From VAZQ01 sp963807865 (lineage in GTDB: Bacteria > Pseudomonadota > Alphaproteobacteria > Rhizobiales > Xanthobacteraceae): 64,000 nucleotides of DNA. Location of the stretch: contig CAWEDK010000001.1 of assembly GCA_963807865.1 (NCBI GenBank), positions 1-64,000 of the forward strand. The letters are read 5' to 3'. The position numbers and the translations under genes were made by a program. Below the pieces are notes generated by a model that did no database searches, was not told the origin of the DNA, and was given only the letters and a program-made list of their open reading frames with translations. Positions 1 to 10,768 of this stretch are shown piece by piece; positions within the stretch are counted from its first letter, which is position 1, and each line of letters opens with the position of its first letter.

Positions 1-176
1 GAATTCGAGGGCGGCCAGATCGTCGAGCAGGGCCGCACGCTGATCCCGCGCTCTCCATCATCGCGCGCGCGCATTCGGCCGACGAGATCGAGCACCTCAA
101 GCGGCACGGGGCCACCGCGGTGGTCATGAGCGAGCACGAGATCGCCAAGGCGATGATTGCCGGCGTGCCGGCGTAG
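1..176 (+). CDS. CPA2-type monovalent cation:proton antiporter, C-terminal end (partial)
   Basis: Only the last ~58 codons are present; the gene enters from outside the window and stops with TAG at 174-176. The readable tail contains SIIARAHSADEIEHL, then HGATAVVMSEHEIAKAM, which matches the end of the cytoplasmic RCK/TrkA-N nucleotide-binding domain of KefB/KefC/YbaL-type antiporters. In those proteins this domain gates K+ or Na+ exchange for protons at the inner membrane. The first ~40 bases read EFEGGQIVEQGR in frame 1 while the tail is in frame 3, so a single-base indel lies near 30-50. The family call rests on these short motifs only. Confidence 0.55.
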   Translation, partial: IRGRPDRRAGPHADPALSIIARAHSADEIEHLKRHGATAVVMSEHEIAKAMIAGVPA

Positions 177-225
177 CAGGAGCGCGGGCGGTCGGCGGCG
201 TGCCGATGCCGCGCGAGCGTTTAAC

Positions 226-744
226 TCAGCGTCCGGTGTTCTCGGCCGAGTCGTAGCTCAGGCTGCGCGTGGTCGGCTTGGCGGCGCTGCGCGCACTCGG
301 CATTTCGACGATCACGGTGTCGAATTCGTTTGCAACGGGGCCGCTGATCACCGGCTCGTCCGGGACTTTGTCCGATGGCTGATACCACGGCCGCCGTTCC
401 GAGACGCCGCCCTCGAGCGACTGAGCGATGACCTTGCCGATTTCTTCGCCCTGCAGCGGCACAAGCTTCTTGTCGGAGTCGTAGCGGTAGAGTTGCGGAC
501 AGAAATAAAGGACGTGAATTCGGGGATTGTAACCGTCGACGACGAGAAAGTGCCTCGCCTTCAGGAAGATGTTGTACTTCCTCACCACCTTCCGCTCCAG
601 CGTCGCGCGGGCGATGCGCAGACGATCCGGGGAGGGGCCGATGATCGTGCTGGCCTCCAGCAGAATGATCCAGTCCTTGCTGTTCGCGTTATGCCGGTGG
701 ATCGGCACGAAGTGGTTCGGCACTTTTCGTCGGAAGATACCCAT
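226..744 (-). CDS. conserved hypothetical protein, 172 aa
   Basis: Uninterrupted ORF starting at ATG 744. I do not recognise the family. The N-terminus is basic (MGIFRRKVPNHFVPIHRH), the middle is mixed alpha/beta-like with many aromatic residues, and the C-terminal third is polar and probably disordered. No signal peptide, membrane segment or catalytic motif is apparent. The codon pattern is like that of its neighbours, and the overlapping plus-strand ORF at 157-771 is Arg/Ala-rich shadow sequence. It is monocistronic, with the antiporter end upstream of its stop and the kinase divergent from it. Confidence 0.6.
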   Translation of the reverse strand: MGIFRRKVPNHFVPIHRHNANSKDWIILLEASTIIGPSPDRLRIARATLERKVVRKYNIFLKARHFLVVDGYNPRIHVLYFCPQLYRYDSDKKLVPLQGEEIGKVIAQSLEGGVSERRPWYQPSDKVPDEPVISGPVANEFDTVIVEMPSARSAAKPTTRSLSYDSAENTGR

Positions 745-1076
745 GACGACACTACCAGCCTCGTTCGATAGTGCTTGCAGCGTGCGCTCATCCGATCACT
801 CCGGGGCGACAACGACGGCGCCGGCCGCTTCGGCCACGCCCCTGCGGGAGCATGGCCGGCGAGGCTGGACCGTGAGGTCGCAGACCGCGTCCGTCGCCGG
901 TTCCTGTCTAGCCGAAGATCGCCGCCGTGCGAATAGCGAACCTCGCGTTACGGTTCCACCGGACGCGTGAACGGCCCGTTTTCGCCCCGAAAGGGCCTGT
1001 GCGCTTGCGGGTGGTTCTTGTTCGACGTCGGGGCGGAGGTAGTCTGGCTTTTTGGGTCGTCGGACCGACTGATCGA
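745..1076. other. intergenic region with no supported gene
   Basis: This 332-base stretch lies between the divergent starts of the hypothetical gene (744, minus) and the sensor kinase (1077, plus). ORFs through it are Arg-rich shadows. It should hold the promoters of both genes, but I see no clear operator, repeat or hairpin. Confidence 0.5.
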
Positions 1077-3603
1077 ATGTTAGAAAATCGGCGATCCTAC
1101 TTGGCGCTCGTCCTCGCCGCGCTGTTGCCCATCGTCCTGTTCGCTTCCGCTATTGCGCTGATCGTCGGGTTCCGCGAGCAATCCGCGCTCGAAGCATCGG
1201 CCCTGTCCAAGGTGCGGGAGATCGCCGCCGGCATCGACCGCTACGTGGCGGCGCAACTCAAGGCCGCCGAGATCATCGCCAAGGTCGGATCGTTGCAGCG
1301 CGGCGACCTCGAGCAATTCTATGACTTCGCGGACCGAATCAAACGCGACAATTCCGGCTGGAACAATGTCGTCGTGTCGGATCGTTCCGGCCGGCAATTG
1401 ATCAATCTCGCGCGACCATTCGGCGCGCCTCTCGCCGGCCTCAGCGATCCGGACTCTCTCCAGCAGGTGATCGAGAAGCGCGCGCCCGTCATCGGCGACC
1501 TGGCGGAACGCGGGATCATCTCGGGCGATTTCTTCGTGCCGCTGCGGGTGCCGGTCTTCGAGGGCAAAGAGATCAAGTACATCGTTTCGGTCGCGCTCGA
1601 TCCTCGCCAGCTCAGCAAGCTGTTTTGCTCGCCGACGCGCCCGCGACCGGGTCGGCGCGATCGTCGACCGCAACGGCAGGCTGCTCGCCCGCAGCGTACT
1701 AGCCGAACAGTTGGTAGGACGGCAGGCGATCCGGTCGCGCTGGAAGCCATCAAGAAAGGTACGCAGGGGATCTACGAAGGCCGCACCCTTGAGGGGCTCG
1801 ACACGATTTTCGCATTTTACACCTCGCCGCTCACCGGCTGGTCCGTGCACTATGCGGTTCCGCGCGCGTCGTACAACGCTCCGTTCCACAATATTCTTTG
1901 GATCGTCGTCCTATGCACAGTCGCCGCGGTCGCGGTGGCGTTGATCCTGTTTTTGATCATCTCGCGCGAGGCGGCCCGCCAACGGGCCGAGCAGGCCAGG
2001 CGGAGATCGAAGCGCAGTTCCGCACCTTCGCGCAGGCGATGCCCAACCATGTCTGGACGTCGCCGCCGGACGGCATGCTCGACTGGTTCAACGACCAGAC
2101 TACGCGTACAGCGGTGCCAAGCCGGGCGAGCTCGACGGGCGGGCTGGACCCGTATCGTCCATCCGGACGATGTCGCGGCGGCCGGCGCGAAAAATGGACG
2201 GCGTCGTTGTCGTCCGGCAAGCCCTACCAGCATCGAATTCAGGCTTGCGCGGGGCGGACGGCATCTATCGCTGGCATGTGGCGCGGGCGCTGCCGATCAT
2301 GCGACGCAGCGGGCGAGATCACGCGCTGGATCGGCACCAACACCGACATCGAGGATCAGAAGAACACCGCGGAAGCGCTCGCTCACCTCAACGACACGCT
2401 GGAGCAGCAGGTCGAGGAGCGCATCCGCCGAACTGATGCGCGGCGGAGGAGCGCTGCGGCAAAGCCAGAAGATGGAGGCGGTCGGCCAGCTCACCGGCGG
2501 CATCGCGCACGACTTCAACAACCTGCTGACCGGCATCACCGGCAGGCTCGACCTGATGCCGCCGGCGGCTGGCGCCGGCCGCACCGACGGGCTCGACCGC
2601 TACATCGACGCCGCGCCAGGATGCGGCGCAGCGCGCGGCGGCGCTGACCCACCGGCTGCTGGCCTTCGCGCGGCGGCAGATCGCTCGACCCCAAGCCGCA
2701 GGACGTCAACGCGCTGGTCGGCGGGCATGGAGGAGATGCTGCGGCGCACGCTCGGCGAGACGGTCGCGCTGGACGACCGAGCTGCAGCGCCGATCTCTGG
2801 CCGGCGCTGGCCGACGCCAACCAGCTGGAGAACGCGCTGCTGAACCTCTGCCATCAACGCCCGCGACGCCATGCCGGACGGCGGGCAGCTGACGATCGAG
2901 ACCGCCAACCGCGCGCTCGACGGCGAACGGCGCTGCGTCGACGAGCGGCGTGGCGGCCGGGCGACTATGTCGTCGTCAGCGTGTCCGACACCGGCATCGG
3001 CATGCCGCCGGACGTGATCGCGCAAGGCGTTCGACCCGTTCTTCACCACCAAGCCGATCGGCCAGGGCACCGGGCTCGGCCTGTCGATGATCTACGGCTT
3101 CGTGCAAGCAGTCGGGCGGGCAGGTGCGCATCTATCAGCGAGGTCGGCGAGGGCACGACGGTGCGCCTCTACCTGCCGCGCGCACCGCGGCGAGGCCGAG
3201 GCGTAGCCGACGCCGCGACCGAGCGCGGCGACGCGCCGCGCGGCCAGCGGCGAGACGGTGCTGGTGGTCGAGGACGACGCGACCGTGCGCATGCTGGTGA
3301 CCGAGGTGCTGGAGGAGCTCGGCTACCGCGTCCATCGAGGCGGCGGACGGCGCCGTCGGCGCTGCCGCTGCTGCAATCCGACCGCGCGCATCGACCTGCT
3401 GGTCACCGACGTCGGCCTGCCGGCGGCATGAACGGCCGGCAGCTGGCCGAGATCGCGCGGCAGAACCGGCCCGAGCTGAAGGTGCTGTTCATCACCGGCT
3501 ATGCGGAGAACGCCTCGGTCCGCGCCAGCGTTCTGCGCCCGGGATGGCCATCGTCACCAAGCCGTTTTCGTTCGAGGCGATGGCACAAAAGATCGGGAAA
3601 TGA
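1077..3603 (+). pseudogene. hybrid sensor histidine kinase, broken by many frameshifts
   Basis: The N-terminus is clean: ATG 1077 starts MLENRRSYLALVLAALLPIV, a membrane anchor, followed by a periplasmic sensor region (to ~1625) and a second membrane segment near 1880-1960. After that the same protein can be followed only by switching frame roughly every 70-150 bases. It shows a PAS_3-like domain (RIVHPDDVAAA, IGTNTDIEDQK), a HisKA box with the phospho-acceptor His (GGIAHDFNNLL, ~2500), ATPase boxes (INARDAMPDGG; DTGIGMPPD ~2985; GTGLGLSMIYGF ~3070) and a receiver domain (VLVVEDDATVRML, ~3260; KVLFITGYAENASV; VTKPFSFEAM) ending at TGA 3601-3603. The domain order is that of membrane-bound hybrid kinases. 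Every domain is conserved, so sequence errors are likelier than decay. No cognate regulator is adjacent. Confidence 0.75.
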
Positions 3604-3756
3604 TTTCGCCGGACGGAGCGGCAACCAGTGGTGGCGACATCAACGCCGGCGACGCGCCACCGGCCAAGGAAACCTGACGCGGCGTGTGGGACATCCCGCA
3701 GGATGCCCCACACCGACAGCTCATGGTGGACAGCTTGGGATCAAAGTCGTGGCCGT

Positions 3757-4126
3757 TTACCCGACCAGGAAGTGAAGCCGCGCGTTGATGTCGGTCTCCC
3801 AGCCGATGAAGCCGCGGACCCGGACTTCGTTGTTGCCGGGAACGACGTTGTGCACCTCCATGCTGGCGGCGCCCTGGAACGGCCGCACCTGACCGCCGAT
3901 GAGGCCGACCCCTCGCAGATCGAAACCATCACGACGCTCGACGGGGTACAGCCGGGCACGTTCCAGCGGCTGTCGAACCCATGGTGTTGCCTGAAGTCAC
4001 CGACCCGCAGGATCAGCCGGGAGCTGCCGGACCGTCGGCTTGCGGGCCCGTAACGGGCTTCGTGTCGTAGAGCTTGGTGTCAGCGATCTTCGGGGATGGG
4101 CCGACGGATGCTTCCAGTACACTCAT
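3757..4126 (-). pseudogene. small conserved gene of unknown function, frameshifted
   Basis: A strong ribosome-binding site (AGGAGG, 7 bases before ATG 4126) opens a reading frame starting MSVLEASVGPSPKIADTKLY. The frame stops early, but related-looking protein continues in other frames: a segment with DGFDLRGVGLIGGQVRPFQG, then EVHNVVPGNNEVRVRGFIGW and a final INARLHFLVG with stop at 3757-3759. The intact product would be about 120 residues. I do not recognise the family; the C-terminal half is beta-rich. It lies just downstream of, and on the same strand as, the arylsulfatase, so co-transcription is possible. At least two indels are needed to restore it. Confidence 0.5.
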
Positions 4127-4279
4127 TGGCAAACCTCCTGCTACTGCGACCGGGCCGGCCGCAGCGCACCTGTAACGGCGCGGAGGTCTGTTTCCGTATG
4201 AGGTAGTTCACAGAGGCTCGATGCGAGCCTCGGGGGCAGGGTCGTTGCGACACCTGCCCCCGGATGGGGGCGAACGGGA

Positions 4280-6812
4280 TTATTCGCTCTTCGCCTTCTC
4301 CTTCATCGCGGCCTGGAGTTTCTTGATGTCCTCGGGCGACAGTTGCGGCCGGTCGACCTTGATCGTCAGCTTGTTGAGCTTGGCGGTCAGCGCGAACGGC
4401 GGCTTGTAGTCGGCGTCGTTCACGCCGGTCAGCGTGTCGGAGCCGATGTCGAAGCTCTCGTCCCACTGCAGGATCATCGGCAGCGTCTTGGCCATCTGCT
4501 TGGTGGCGACGACCTTGCCGTCCACCTTCAGCGTGCCGGTGCCGGGCCGGCCGACGCCGCTGAAATTGTTGAAGGCGAGCGTGCCGGCGCCGAGGCCGTC
4601 ATACTTGAAGTCGAACTCGACGGTGTGCCGGCCCGGCGTGCAGCGCGTCGGCGCCTTCCCACTTGATGCGTTCGAGATCGACCAGGTTCCACAGGAACAC
4701 CGGCTTGCCCTTGAGCAGGTAGAAGCCATAGCCGGCAAAGCGCCCGCCCGAGGTCAGGATCATGCCCTCGGCGCCGCCCTGCGGCACCTCGATGTCGGCG
4801 GTGATCGGTGTAGGACGTGTTCAGCAGCAGCGGCGAGTCGCCCTGCGGCAGGCCGACCATCGGCCGCGTATAGACGAACTCGGTGCGTCCGGCGGTGATG
4901 TTCGGCCGCGGCGCGACGATGCGCGCCGCCACCGAGGCATCCATCGGGAAGACCTGGTACTTCTTCGCCTCCGCGATGAACATCTGCTTCATCTCCTTGA
5001 CCTTCTGCGGGTTCTTCGCGGCGATGTCCGTCGGACTGGCTGAAGTCCTTGTTCAGGTCGTAGAGCTCGAGCACCTGGTTGTTCAGCGGGTCGGGATTGG
5101 CCGGGCCGAACGCCTCCCACGGCGCGCGGTTGACCTTGGTGCTCAGGAACCAGCCGTCGTCGTAGAGCGCCCACTGGCCCATCATCTCGAAGTACTGGGT
5201 CTTGTGCCGCGACGGCGCCTTGGCGTTCTTCGCGTCGAAGGTGTAGGCGAAGCTCGTGCCTTCGATCGGCTTCTGCTTGATGCCGTCGACCATCTCGGGC
5301 GCGCGGATGCCGGCGGCCTCGAGGATCGTCGGCACGACGTCGATCACGTGCACGAACTGCTCGCGCAGTGCCGCCCTTGTCCTTGATGCGCGCCGGCCAC
5401 GACACCACCATGTTCTGGTTGATGCCGCCGAGCTGCGAGGCGTTCTGCTTGAACCAGCGGAACGGCGTGTCGAAGGCCCACGACCAGCCGGCCGACATGT
5501 GGTTGTAGGTCTGCTCGGTGCCCCAGACGTCGTAGAACTTCATCTGTACGTCGACGGGCAGCTCGTTGACGCCGTTGAAGAACGCGACCTCGTTCGGCGT
5601 GCCCATCGGGCCGCCCTCGGCGCTCGTGCCGTTGTCGCCGTTGATGTAGATGATCAGCGTGTTGTCGAGCTTGCCCAGATCCTCGAAGGCCTGGATCACG
5701 CGCCCGATCTCGTGGTCGCTGTAGGCGGCGTAGGCGGCGAAGACCTCGACCTGCCGGATGAACAGCTTCTTCTCGTCGCGCCGACAGCTGATCCCATTCC
5801 TTCAGCACGTCCTTCGGCCAGGGCGTCAGCTTGGCGTCCTTCGGGATCACGCCGAGCCGCTTCTGGTTCTCGAAGATGCGCTCGCGCACCTTGTTCCAGC
5901 CCTCGTCGAACAGCTTCATGCTTGCTGATCTTGTCCACCCACTCCTTGGTCGGGTGATGCGGCGCATGCGTGGCGCCGGGCGCGTATTTGATGAAGATCG
6001 GCTTGTCCGGCTGGATCTGGTGCATCCGCGTCATGTAGTCGATGGCGTCGTCGGCCATGCCGGTGACCAGATTCCAGGTGCCGGGCTCCTTGCCCTCGAA
6101 CGGATAGATCTGCGTCGTGTTGCGGAACAGGTTCGGCTGCCACTGGTTGGCGTCGCCGCCGACGAAGCCATAGAAATATTCGAAGCCCATGCCGGTCGGC
6201 CACTGGTCGAACGGCCCGACCTGGCTGGCCGCGAAGGCCGGCGTGTTGTGGTTCTTGCCGAACCACGAGGTGGCGTAGCCGTTGTCGAGCAGGATGCGTC
6301 CGATCGTCGCCTTGTCCCGGTCGATGATGCTGTTGTAGCCGGGGAAACCGGTCGACTGCTCCGAGACCACGCCGAAGCCGGCCGAGTGGTGGTTGCGCCC
6401 GGTGATCAGCGCCGCGCGCGTCGGCGAGCAGAGCGCGGTGGAGAACATGCGGTTGTAGCGCAGCCCTTCGTTCGCGATGCGATCCATGGTCGGCGTCGGG
6501 ATGACGCCGCCGAACGTGCTGGGCACGCCGAAGCCGGCGTCATCGGTGATGATGAGCAAGACATTGGGCGCGCCCTTCGGCGGCACGACGCGCGGCGCCC
6601 ACCACGGCTTCGACTGCAGCGCGTCATCCTTGATCACGCCGCCGAATTTCGGATCGGGCGGCGGAAGCTGCTTGCCGCCGATGGTCGAACGTGGCGCCCG
6701 GCGAACCCAGCGTGCCGGTGACCTGCTGCGGGATAGCAGTCGTGGTGACGAGAAGCTGCAACAAAGGAGCGATGGTGAGCGCTCGGAGAAACAAACGGTC
6801 ACGGGGTTTCAT
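4280..6812 (-). CDS. arylsulfatase, sulfatase family, exported (frameshifted)
   Basis: The product hydrolyses sulfate esters, probably in the periplasm. ATG 6812 follows AGGAGCCCCA and opens a signal peptide (MKPRDRLFLRALTIAPLLQL, ending near TAIPQQ). The sulfatase core has NVLLIITDDAGFG (metal-binding Asp pair) and CSPTR at about residue 128, the C-x-P-x-R site whose Cys is converted to formylglycine. TGRNHHSAGFG follows, then GKNHNTP, YAPGATHAPHHP, the metal-binding INGDNGTS segment and IDVVPTILEAAGI. The C-terminal domain ends in a charged helix at 4280. Total length is about 840 residues, as in large AtsA-type enzymes. Single-base indels are needed near 6690, 5920, 5785, 5365, 5030, 4810 and 4640. 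No formylglycine-generating enzyme is in the window. Confidence 0.85.
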
Positions 6813-6931
6813 TGGGGCTCCTTCATGCAGTTATGGTCAGCGTGCGGATCGTATGGGCGGACGGCCGCGGCAGGTACCTAGAGGTTAATTCGCCGAACTT
6901 AAATCACCCGCGGCCCGCCATCTTGCATTTT

Positions 6932-6978
6932 GGCATGATCTTTTCGGAAAACCGGTGTCCACTTTTCCGGATCATGCC
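6932..6978. repeat. palindromic intergenic repeat of rhizobial type
   Basis: Outer arms GGCATGATC and GATCATGCC are perfect inverted repeats. Inside them, TTTTCGGAAAACCGG and CCACTTTTCCG continue the dyad symmetry imperfectly. I recall this element as a common dispersed palindrome in Bradyrhizobium and relatives, often translated as FRKDHA in spurious ORFs. It sits in the 397-base gap (6813-7209) between the sulfatase start and the end of the next Bug gene. The rest of that gap holds no supported gene. Confidence 0.65.
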
Positions 6979-7209
6979 CTAGCACCGTTCGGCTGCTTCC
7001 TAGAAGCCCTGCGCGTCCTGCCGTTGACCTAGATAACGTCGAACCGCGCTTCGCTGATTGATCATTTGAGACACGCGTTTGACATTTCGTGCCGCGCGGC
7101 GCGAAGGGCGCGGAGGAGGCGCGTCCCATGTCGCAACGCGGGCTGTCGGCTGGATCGCCAGACAACGGCGGCGTTGCGGCGGCACTTCAATGCGAGGCAA
7201 TCGGCGACC

Positions 7210-8175
7210 TCAGTTCGCCTTGATCCCCGCGTCTTGCACGACCTTGGACCATTTCGCCCACTCGGCGGCGATGTCCTTGGCGGAGTCATCGGGCGTCCCC
7301 GGAATAGGCTCGGCGCCTTCGGCGGCGATCTTGGCCTTGACGTCGGATGACGTCAGCGCCTCCCGCAGCGCGCTGTTGAGCTTGGCGACGATCGCGGGCG
7401 GCGTACCGGCCGGCGCGATCAGGCCATAGCGCTGCGCCGACTCGAAGCCCGGGTAGCCGGATTCGGCGACCGTCACCAGATCGGGAAGAATCGAGCTTCG
7501 CTTCAGGCTCGTCAACGCGAGCGGGCGCACCAGATTGTTCTTGATGTTGCCGATCACGGATGGCAGGCCGGCGAACATGATCGACACATGGTTGCCGACC
7601 AGCGCGGCGACCGAGGGGCCGGAGCCGCGAAACGGCACATGCACCAGCGAGGCGCCGGTGGCGTGCTCGAACATCACGCCGGTGAGATGGTTGGGCGTGC
7701 CGGCGCCGCCCGATCCGTAGGTCAGCTTGCCCGGCTCCTTCTTCGCCAGCGCGATCAGCTCCTGCAGCGAATTGGCCGGCACCGACGGATGCACGACCAC
7801 CGACAGCGGCGCGTAGGCGATCATGCCGATCGGGGTGAAGTCCTTCACCGGATCGTAGCCGGCACTGGCGTAGAACGCCGGACCCTGCGCCATGGTGCCG
7901 GTGTTGCCCAGGCCGAGCGTGTAGCCGTCGGGGGCGCTCTTGGCGATCTGCCGGGTCGCGGTGGTGCCGCCGGCGCCGGGGCGGTTCTCGACCACGACCT
8001 GCTGGCCGAGCGTCTGGCTCATCCGATCGCCGATGACGCGCGCCATGATGTCGTTGCCGCCGCCGGCCGCGGTCGATACGACCAGCGTGATGGCGCGGCT
8101 CGGATAGTCCTGAGCCTGTGCGGTGCCGGCGGCAAGCGCGGCGGTCAGCGCCGCGGCGAGCATGATCGCTTTCAT
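7210..8175 (-). CDS. Bug-family tripartite tricarboxylate transporter substrate-binding protein
   Basis: A periplasmic receptor of 321 aa, intact. ATG 8175 is preceded by GGGAGGAGA and starts a signal peptide (MKAIMLAAALTAALAAG, cleavage near AQAQD). The mature protein begins YPSRAITLVV and has the family hallmarks: GGGNDIMAR, GQQVVVENRPGAGG and a YDPVKDFTPIG block. In related proteins the two beta-alpha lobes close on a carboxylate through water-mediated contacts. No TctA/TctB membrane subunits are nearby, so like most Bug proteins it is an orphan whose ligand cannot be read from sequence. The next gene upstream (yaiI-like) has no obvious link. Confidence 0.92.
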   Translation of the reverse strand: MKAIMLAAALTAALAAGTAQAQDYPSRAITLVVSTAAGGGNDIMARVIGDRMSQTLGQQVVVENRPGAGGTTATRQIAKSAPDGYTLGLGNTGTMAQGPAFYASAGYDPVKDFTPIGMIAYAPLSVVVHPSVPANSLQELIALAKKEPGKLTYGSGGAGTPNHLTGVMFEHATGASLVHVPFRGSGPSVAALVGNHVSIMFAGLPSVIGNIKNNLVRPLALTSLKRSSILPDLVTVAESGYPGFESAQRYGLIAPAGTPPAIVAKLNSALREALTSSDVKAKIAAEGAEPIPGTPDDSAKDIAAEWAKWSKVVQDAGIKAN

Positions 8176-8349
8176 CAAATCTCCTCCCGGTTGACCGCGC
8201 GTTCGCGCTGATTGAATGCGATTATAGGCCGGATCGATGCCGCAGCCTAAGGTCGAACGCATCGTCGGCGTCGCGACCAGATAGCGCACATCGGCAAAAT
8301 GGACGTGCAGCGCACACGGCCCGGCGCAGGCTCGGCGGAGGCCGCGATG

Positions 8350-8835
8350 TCAGGGCGCGCCGGCTGGCCGGCTGCGCTGCAGGCGGCGGATGGCTTCTTC
8401 GAGCGCCGAGAGGAAGGCGGAGCGATCGCGCGGCGAGAACGGCCGCGGTCCGCCGGTGACTTCGCCGGCGGAGCGCAGGTCGTGCATCAGGTTGCGCACC
8501 GCGAGCGTCATGCCGATGGATTCTTCGGTGAACGGCCGGCCGTTCGGCGCCAGCACGGTGGCGCCCGACTTCACGCAGCGGCTCGCCAGCGGGACGTCGG
8601 CGGTGATCACGATGTCGGTCTGGCCGGCGCGCTCGGCGATCCAGTCGTCGGCGGCGTCGGGGCTGTCGCCGGCGGCGATGCGTTCGATCAGCGGGTCCTG
8701 CGGCACGCGGATGAAGCCCACCGCGACGACCGTGACCGGCAGCCGGTGACGCGCCGCGACGCGGTAGACCTCGTCCTTCACCGGACAGGCGTCGGCATCG
8801 ACATAGATGCGGATCGGATTCGGGGGCTCGGTCAT
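8350..8835 (-). CDS. yaiI: YaiI/YqxD family (DUF188, UPF0178) protein
   Basis: Intact 161-residue cytoplasmic protein with the family signature at its N-terminus: IRIYVDADACPVKDEVYRVA, then VTVVAVGFIRVPQDP, AADDWIAERAGQTDIVITAD and LASRCVKSGATVLAPNGR. Conserved Asp residues in YVDADACP and ITADVPLA resemble the acidic cluster of PIN-like nucleases, and the family is thought to be PIN-related, but no activity is established. The length fits the family norm of ~150 aa. It is a stand-alone gene. Confidence 0.92.
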   Translation of the reverse strand: MTEPPNPIRIYVDADACPVKDEVYRVAARHRLPVTVVAVGFIRVPQDPLIERIAAGDSPDAADDWIAERAGQTDIVITADVPLASRCVKSGATVLAPNGRPFTEESIGMTLAVRNLMHDLRSAGEVTGGPRPFSPRDRSAFLSALEEAIRRLQRSRPAGAP

Positions 8836-8955
8836 CGCGGCTCTTACGTCTCGCGGGCATCGACGTCGGCGTTCATGACGCGGCGCGCGATGACTTGCAA
8901 GCGAAGAGCAACTTCACATGAGAAGCGGTATGCGTGAAGTTATGACGCGTAAACG

Positions 8956-8996
8956 GCAATCGCCGGCGGTGGGGGATACCCAACGCCGGCGATTGC
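8956..8996 (-). terminator. stem-loop downstream of the 9016-9543 gene
   Basis: Perfect 13-bp inverted repeat (GCAATCGCCGGCG, 8956-8968, and its complement at 8984-8996) around a 15-base loop. It lies 19 bases past the stop of the minus-strand gene ending at 9016. On the minus strand it is followed by CGTTTACG, a weak T tract, so it may act as an intrinsic terminator or as an mRNA-stabilising hairpin. Confidence 0.55.
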
Positions 8997-9015
8997 TCAT
9001 GTGGCGAAACGGCCG

Positions 9016-9543
9016 TCAGTCTTTGCCGCCGCTGAAGCGGTCGCTGAATGGCGCGGCCGGCGCGAGATGGGCCGGCGCATGGCTGGACAGGCTCGAGCCG
9101 TTCATCAGATCGAGGCTGGTCTGTACCGGAGGCGCTGGTTCCGTCGCCGGCCGGACCCGCGCAATGCGATAGCGCAGCGGCGCGGCCTCCGACGTGCGTG
9201 GTGCGGCGGCTGACGGGGTCGCCGCAGCGACCGGCGGCAAGGCCGTCCGGGGCTGGAGGCCTTCGTCAGGCGAATAGCCGAGTGCCGTCGAGCGCTCTTC
9301 CGGCTCGACACGCTTTGTCGTCCATCGCAGTTCCGACTTCGCCGGATTGATGTTGCCGACTTTCTGGAACCAACACTTGCGGCCGTCGATGGTGCGCCAT
9401 GCGTGATACCCGGTCTTGCCAGGTTCGCTCAAGCAGGCGATGGCCGCGGATGCGGTCGAAGTGCCAAAGCTGCAGCAGGCCAGTAACAGCGCGGCGATGC
9501 TCAGCGAATTGACGGCAGTGGCAGTAGCGTTCGCACGCGTCAT
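9016..9543 (-). CDS. secreted hypothetical protein, 175 aa
   Basis: Start ATG 9543. Signal peptide with hydrophobic core SIAALLLACCSFG and likely cleavage near STASAA. The mature N-terminus carries a compact motif, CLSEPGKTGYHAWRTIDGRKCWF, with two cysteines that may form a disulphide. I have seen this YHAWR-x-IDGRKCWF pattern in small exported proteins of Rhizobiales. The rest is low-complexity, rich in Pro, Ala and Ser, and probably a disordered linker. Function unknown. It is monocistronic with a hairpin after the stop. Confidence 0.7.
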   Translation of the reverse strand: MTRANATATAVNSLSIAALLLACCSFGTSTASAAIACLSEPGKTGYHAWRTIDGRKCWFQKVGNINPAKSELRWTTKRVEPEERSTALGYSPDEGLQPRTALPPVAAATPSAAAPRTSEAAPLRYRIARVRPATEPAPPVQTSLDLMNGSSLSSHAPAHLAPAAPFSDRFSGGKD

Positions 9544-9789
9544 GTGCCCTCTCTTCTGTCTGCGTCGAGTCGCTATAAGCCACGGGAATGCGGCGCCACT
9601 GAGGATCGCCTTCCGGCAAAACCTTACCGTCAGCGCTGATGAGTGACGCGCTGCGACAGCAGATCGGATGCATGAGACGCGTATTGCGCCGTGTGTGTCA
9701 GCGGCGTGGCGTGGGTGTGAACGAAGCGTAACGTCGGCTGAACATGAAACAACGATCGCCGAGCGGCACGCACTTGCACGCCGCGCGCG

Positions 9790-10768
9790 TCACTCCGCCT
9801 TGAGGCCGGTGGCCTTGACGATCGGCCACCACTTGTCGGTCTCGGCCTTGTGGTGGGCGGCGAGCGCCTCGGGCGTCTGCTGGTCGCGCGGCCAGATGTC
9901 CTGGCCCTGGTCGGCCAGCCGCTGCTTGACGTTGGGGTCGGCCAGCGCCTGCACGACCGCGGCGTTGAGTTTCGCGATCGATCGTCCTTCGGCGTGCCCT
10001 TCGGCGCCCACATCGCGTGCCAGTAGGCAACATGAAGACCGGTGGCGCCGGTTTCGTCGATCGACGGAACGTCGGGAAGCGCCGACCAGCGATCCTTGGC
10101 CATCACCGCGTAGGCCCTGATCTGCCCGGCGCGCACATGGCCGAGCGCATTCGCCGCCTGATCGAGCATCAGGTCGATCCGGCCGGCGATCATCTCCTGC
10201 ACGGCCGGGCCGCCGCCCTTGAACGGCACGAACTGCAGCTTGGTGCCGACCTTGTCGGCAAAATAGATCGACGACACCTGCGCACCGCCGGCGGCGCCGA
10301 CGGTCGCGGCGGTGGCCTTGCCGGGATTGGCCTTGAGCCAGGCGATCAACTCCTTCGCGTCCTTCGCCGGGAAGTCCTTGCGCGCGATGATGAGCTGCGG
10401 CGTGTTGGCAAGCAGCGCAATCGGCTCGAAATCGTTGATGACGTGGTAGGGCAGATTGTAGGTGATCGGGTTGACGACGTGCGTGCTCCACTGCCCGATG
10501 CCGATGGTGTAGCCGTCGGGGGCCGCGCGGGCGAGGCGTCCGACGCCGAGATTGCCGCCCGCGCCCGGGACGTTCTCGACCACCACCGGCTGGCCAAGCG
10601 CGGCGCGCATCGGCTCCGCCAGGATGCGCGCGATGACGTCCAGCGGACCGCCGGCCGGGAACGGCGCGATCAGGGTGATCGGACGCGACGGATAGGTTTG
10701 CGCCGACGCGCCGCCGGCGAGCCAGCACGGCGGCAGCACACGCAACGGCAAGCAGCAGCTTTCTTCAT
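9790..10768 (-). CDS. Bug-family substrate-binding protein (frameshifted)
   Basis: The second Bug receptor. The mature part reads AQTYPSRPITLIAPFPAGGP, LDVIARILAEP, VVENVPGAGGNLGVG, PDGYTIGIGQWS and YHVINDFEPIALLA, all family blocks. The frame changes twice: within the signal peptide (start ATG 10768 reads MKKAAAC, but the sensible continuation is VLAGGASAQ in another frame, ~10725) and near 9980, after which the C-terminus (LNAAVVQALADPNVKQRL to WPIVKATGLKAE) runs to the stop at 9790. The gene is divergent from the HpaB-like monooxygenase 195 bases away, so the receptor may sense or import its substrate; this is inference. Confidence 0.85.

Noticed and set aside
157..771. 204-aa ORF on the plus strand
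   Set aside because: Antisense to the hypothetical gene at 226-744; Arg/Asp-rich composition typical of shadow frames in GC-rich DNA.
6899..7165. 88-aa minus ORF ending in FRKDHAKMQ-like sequence
   Set aside because: Translation of the dispersed palindrome at 6932-6978; common spurious ORF.
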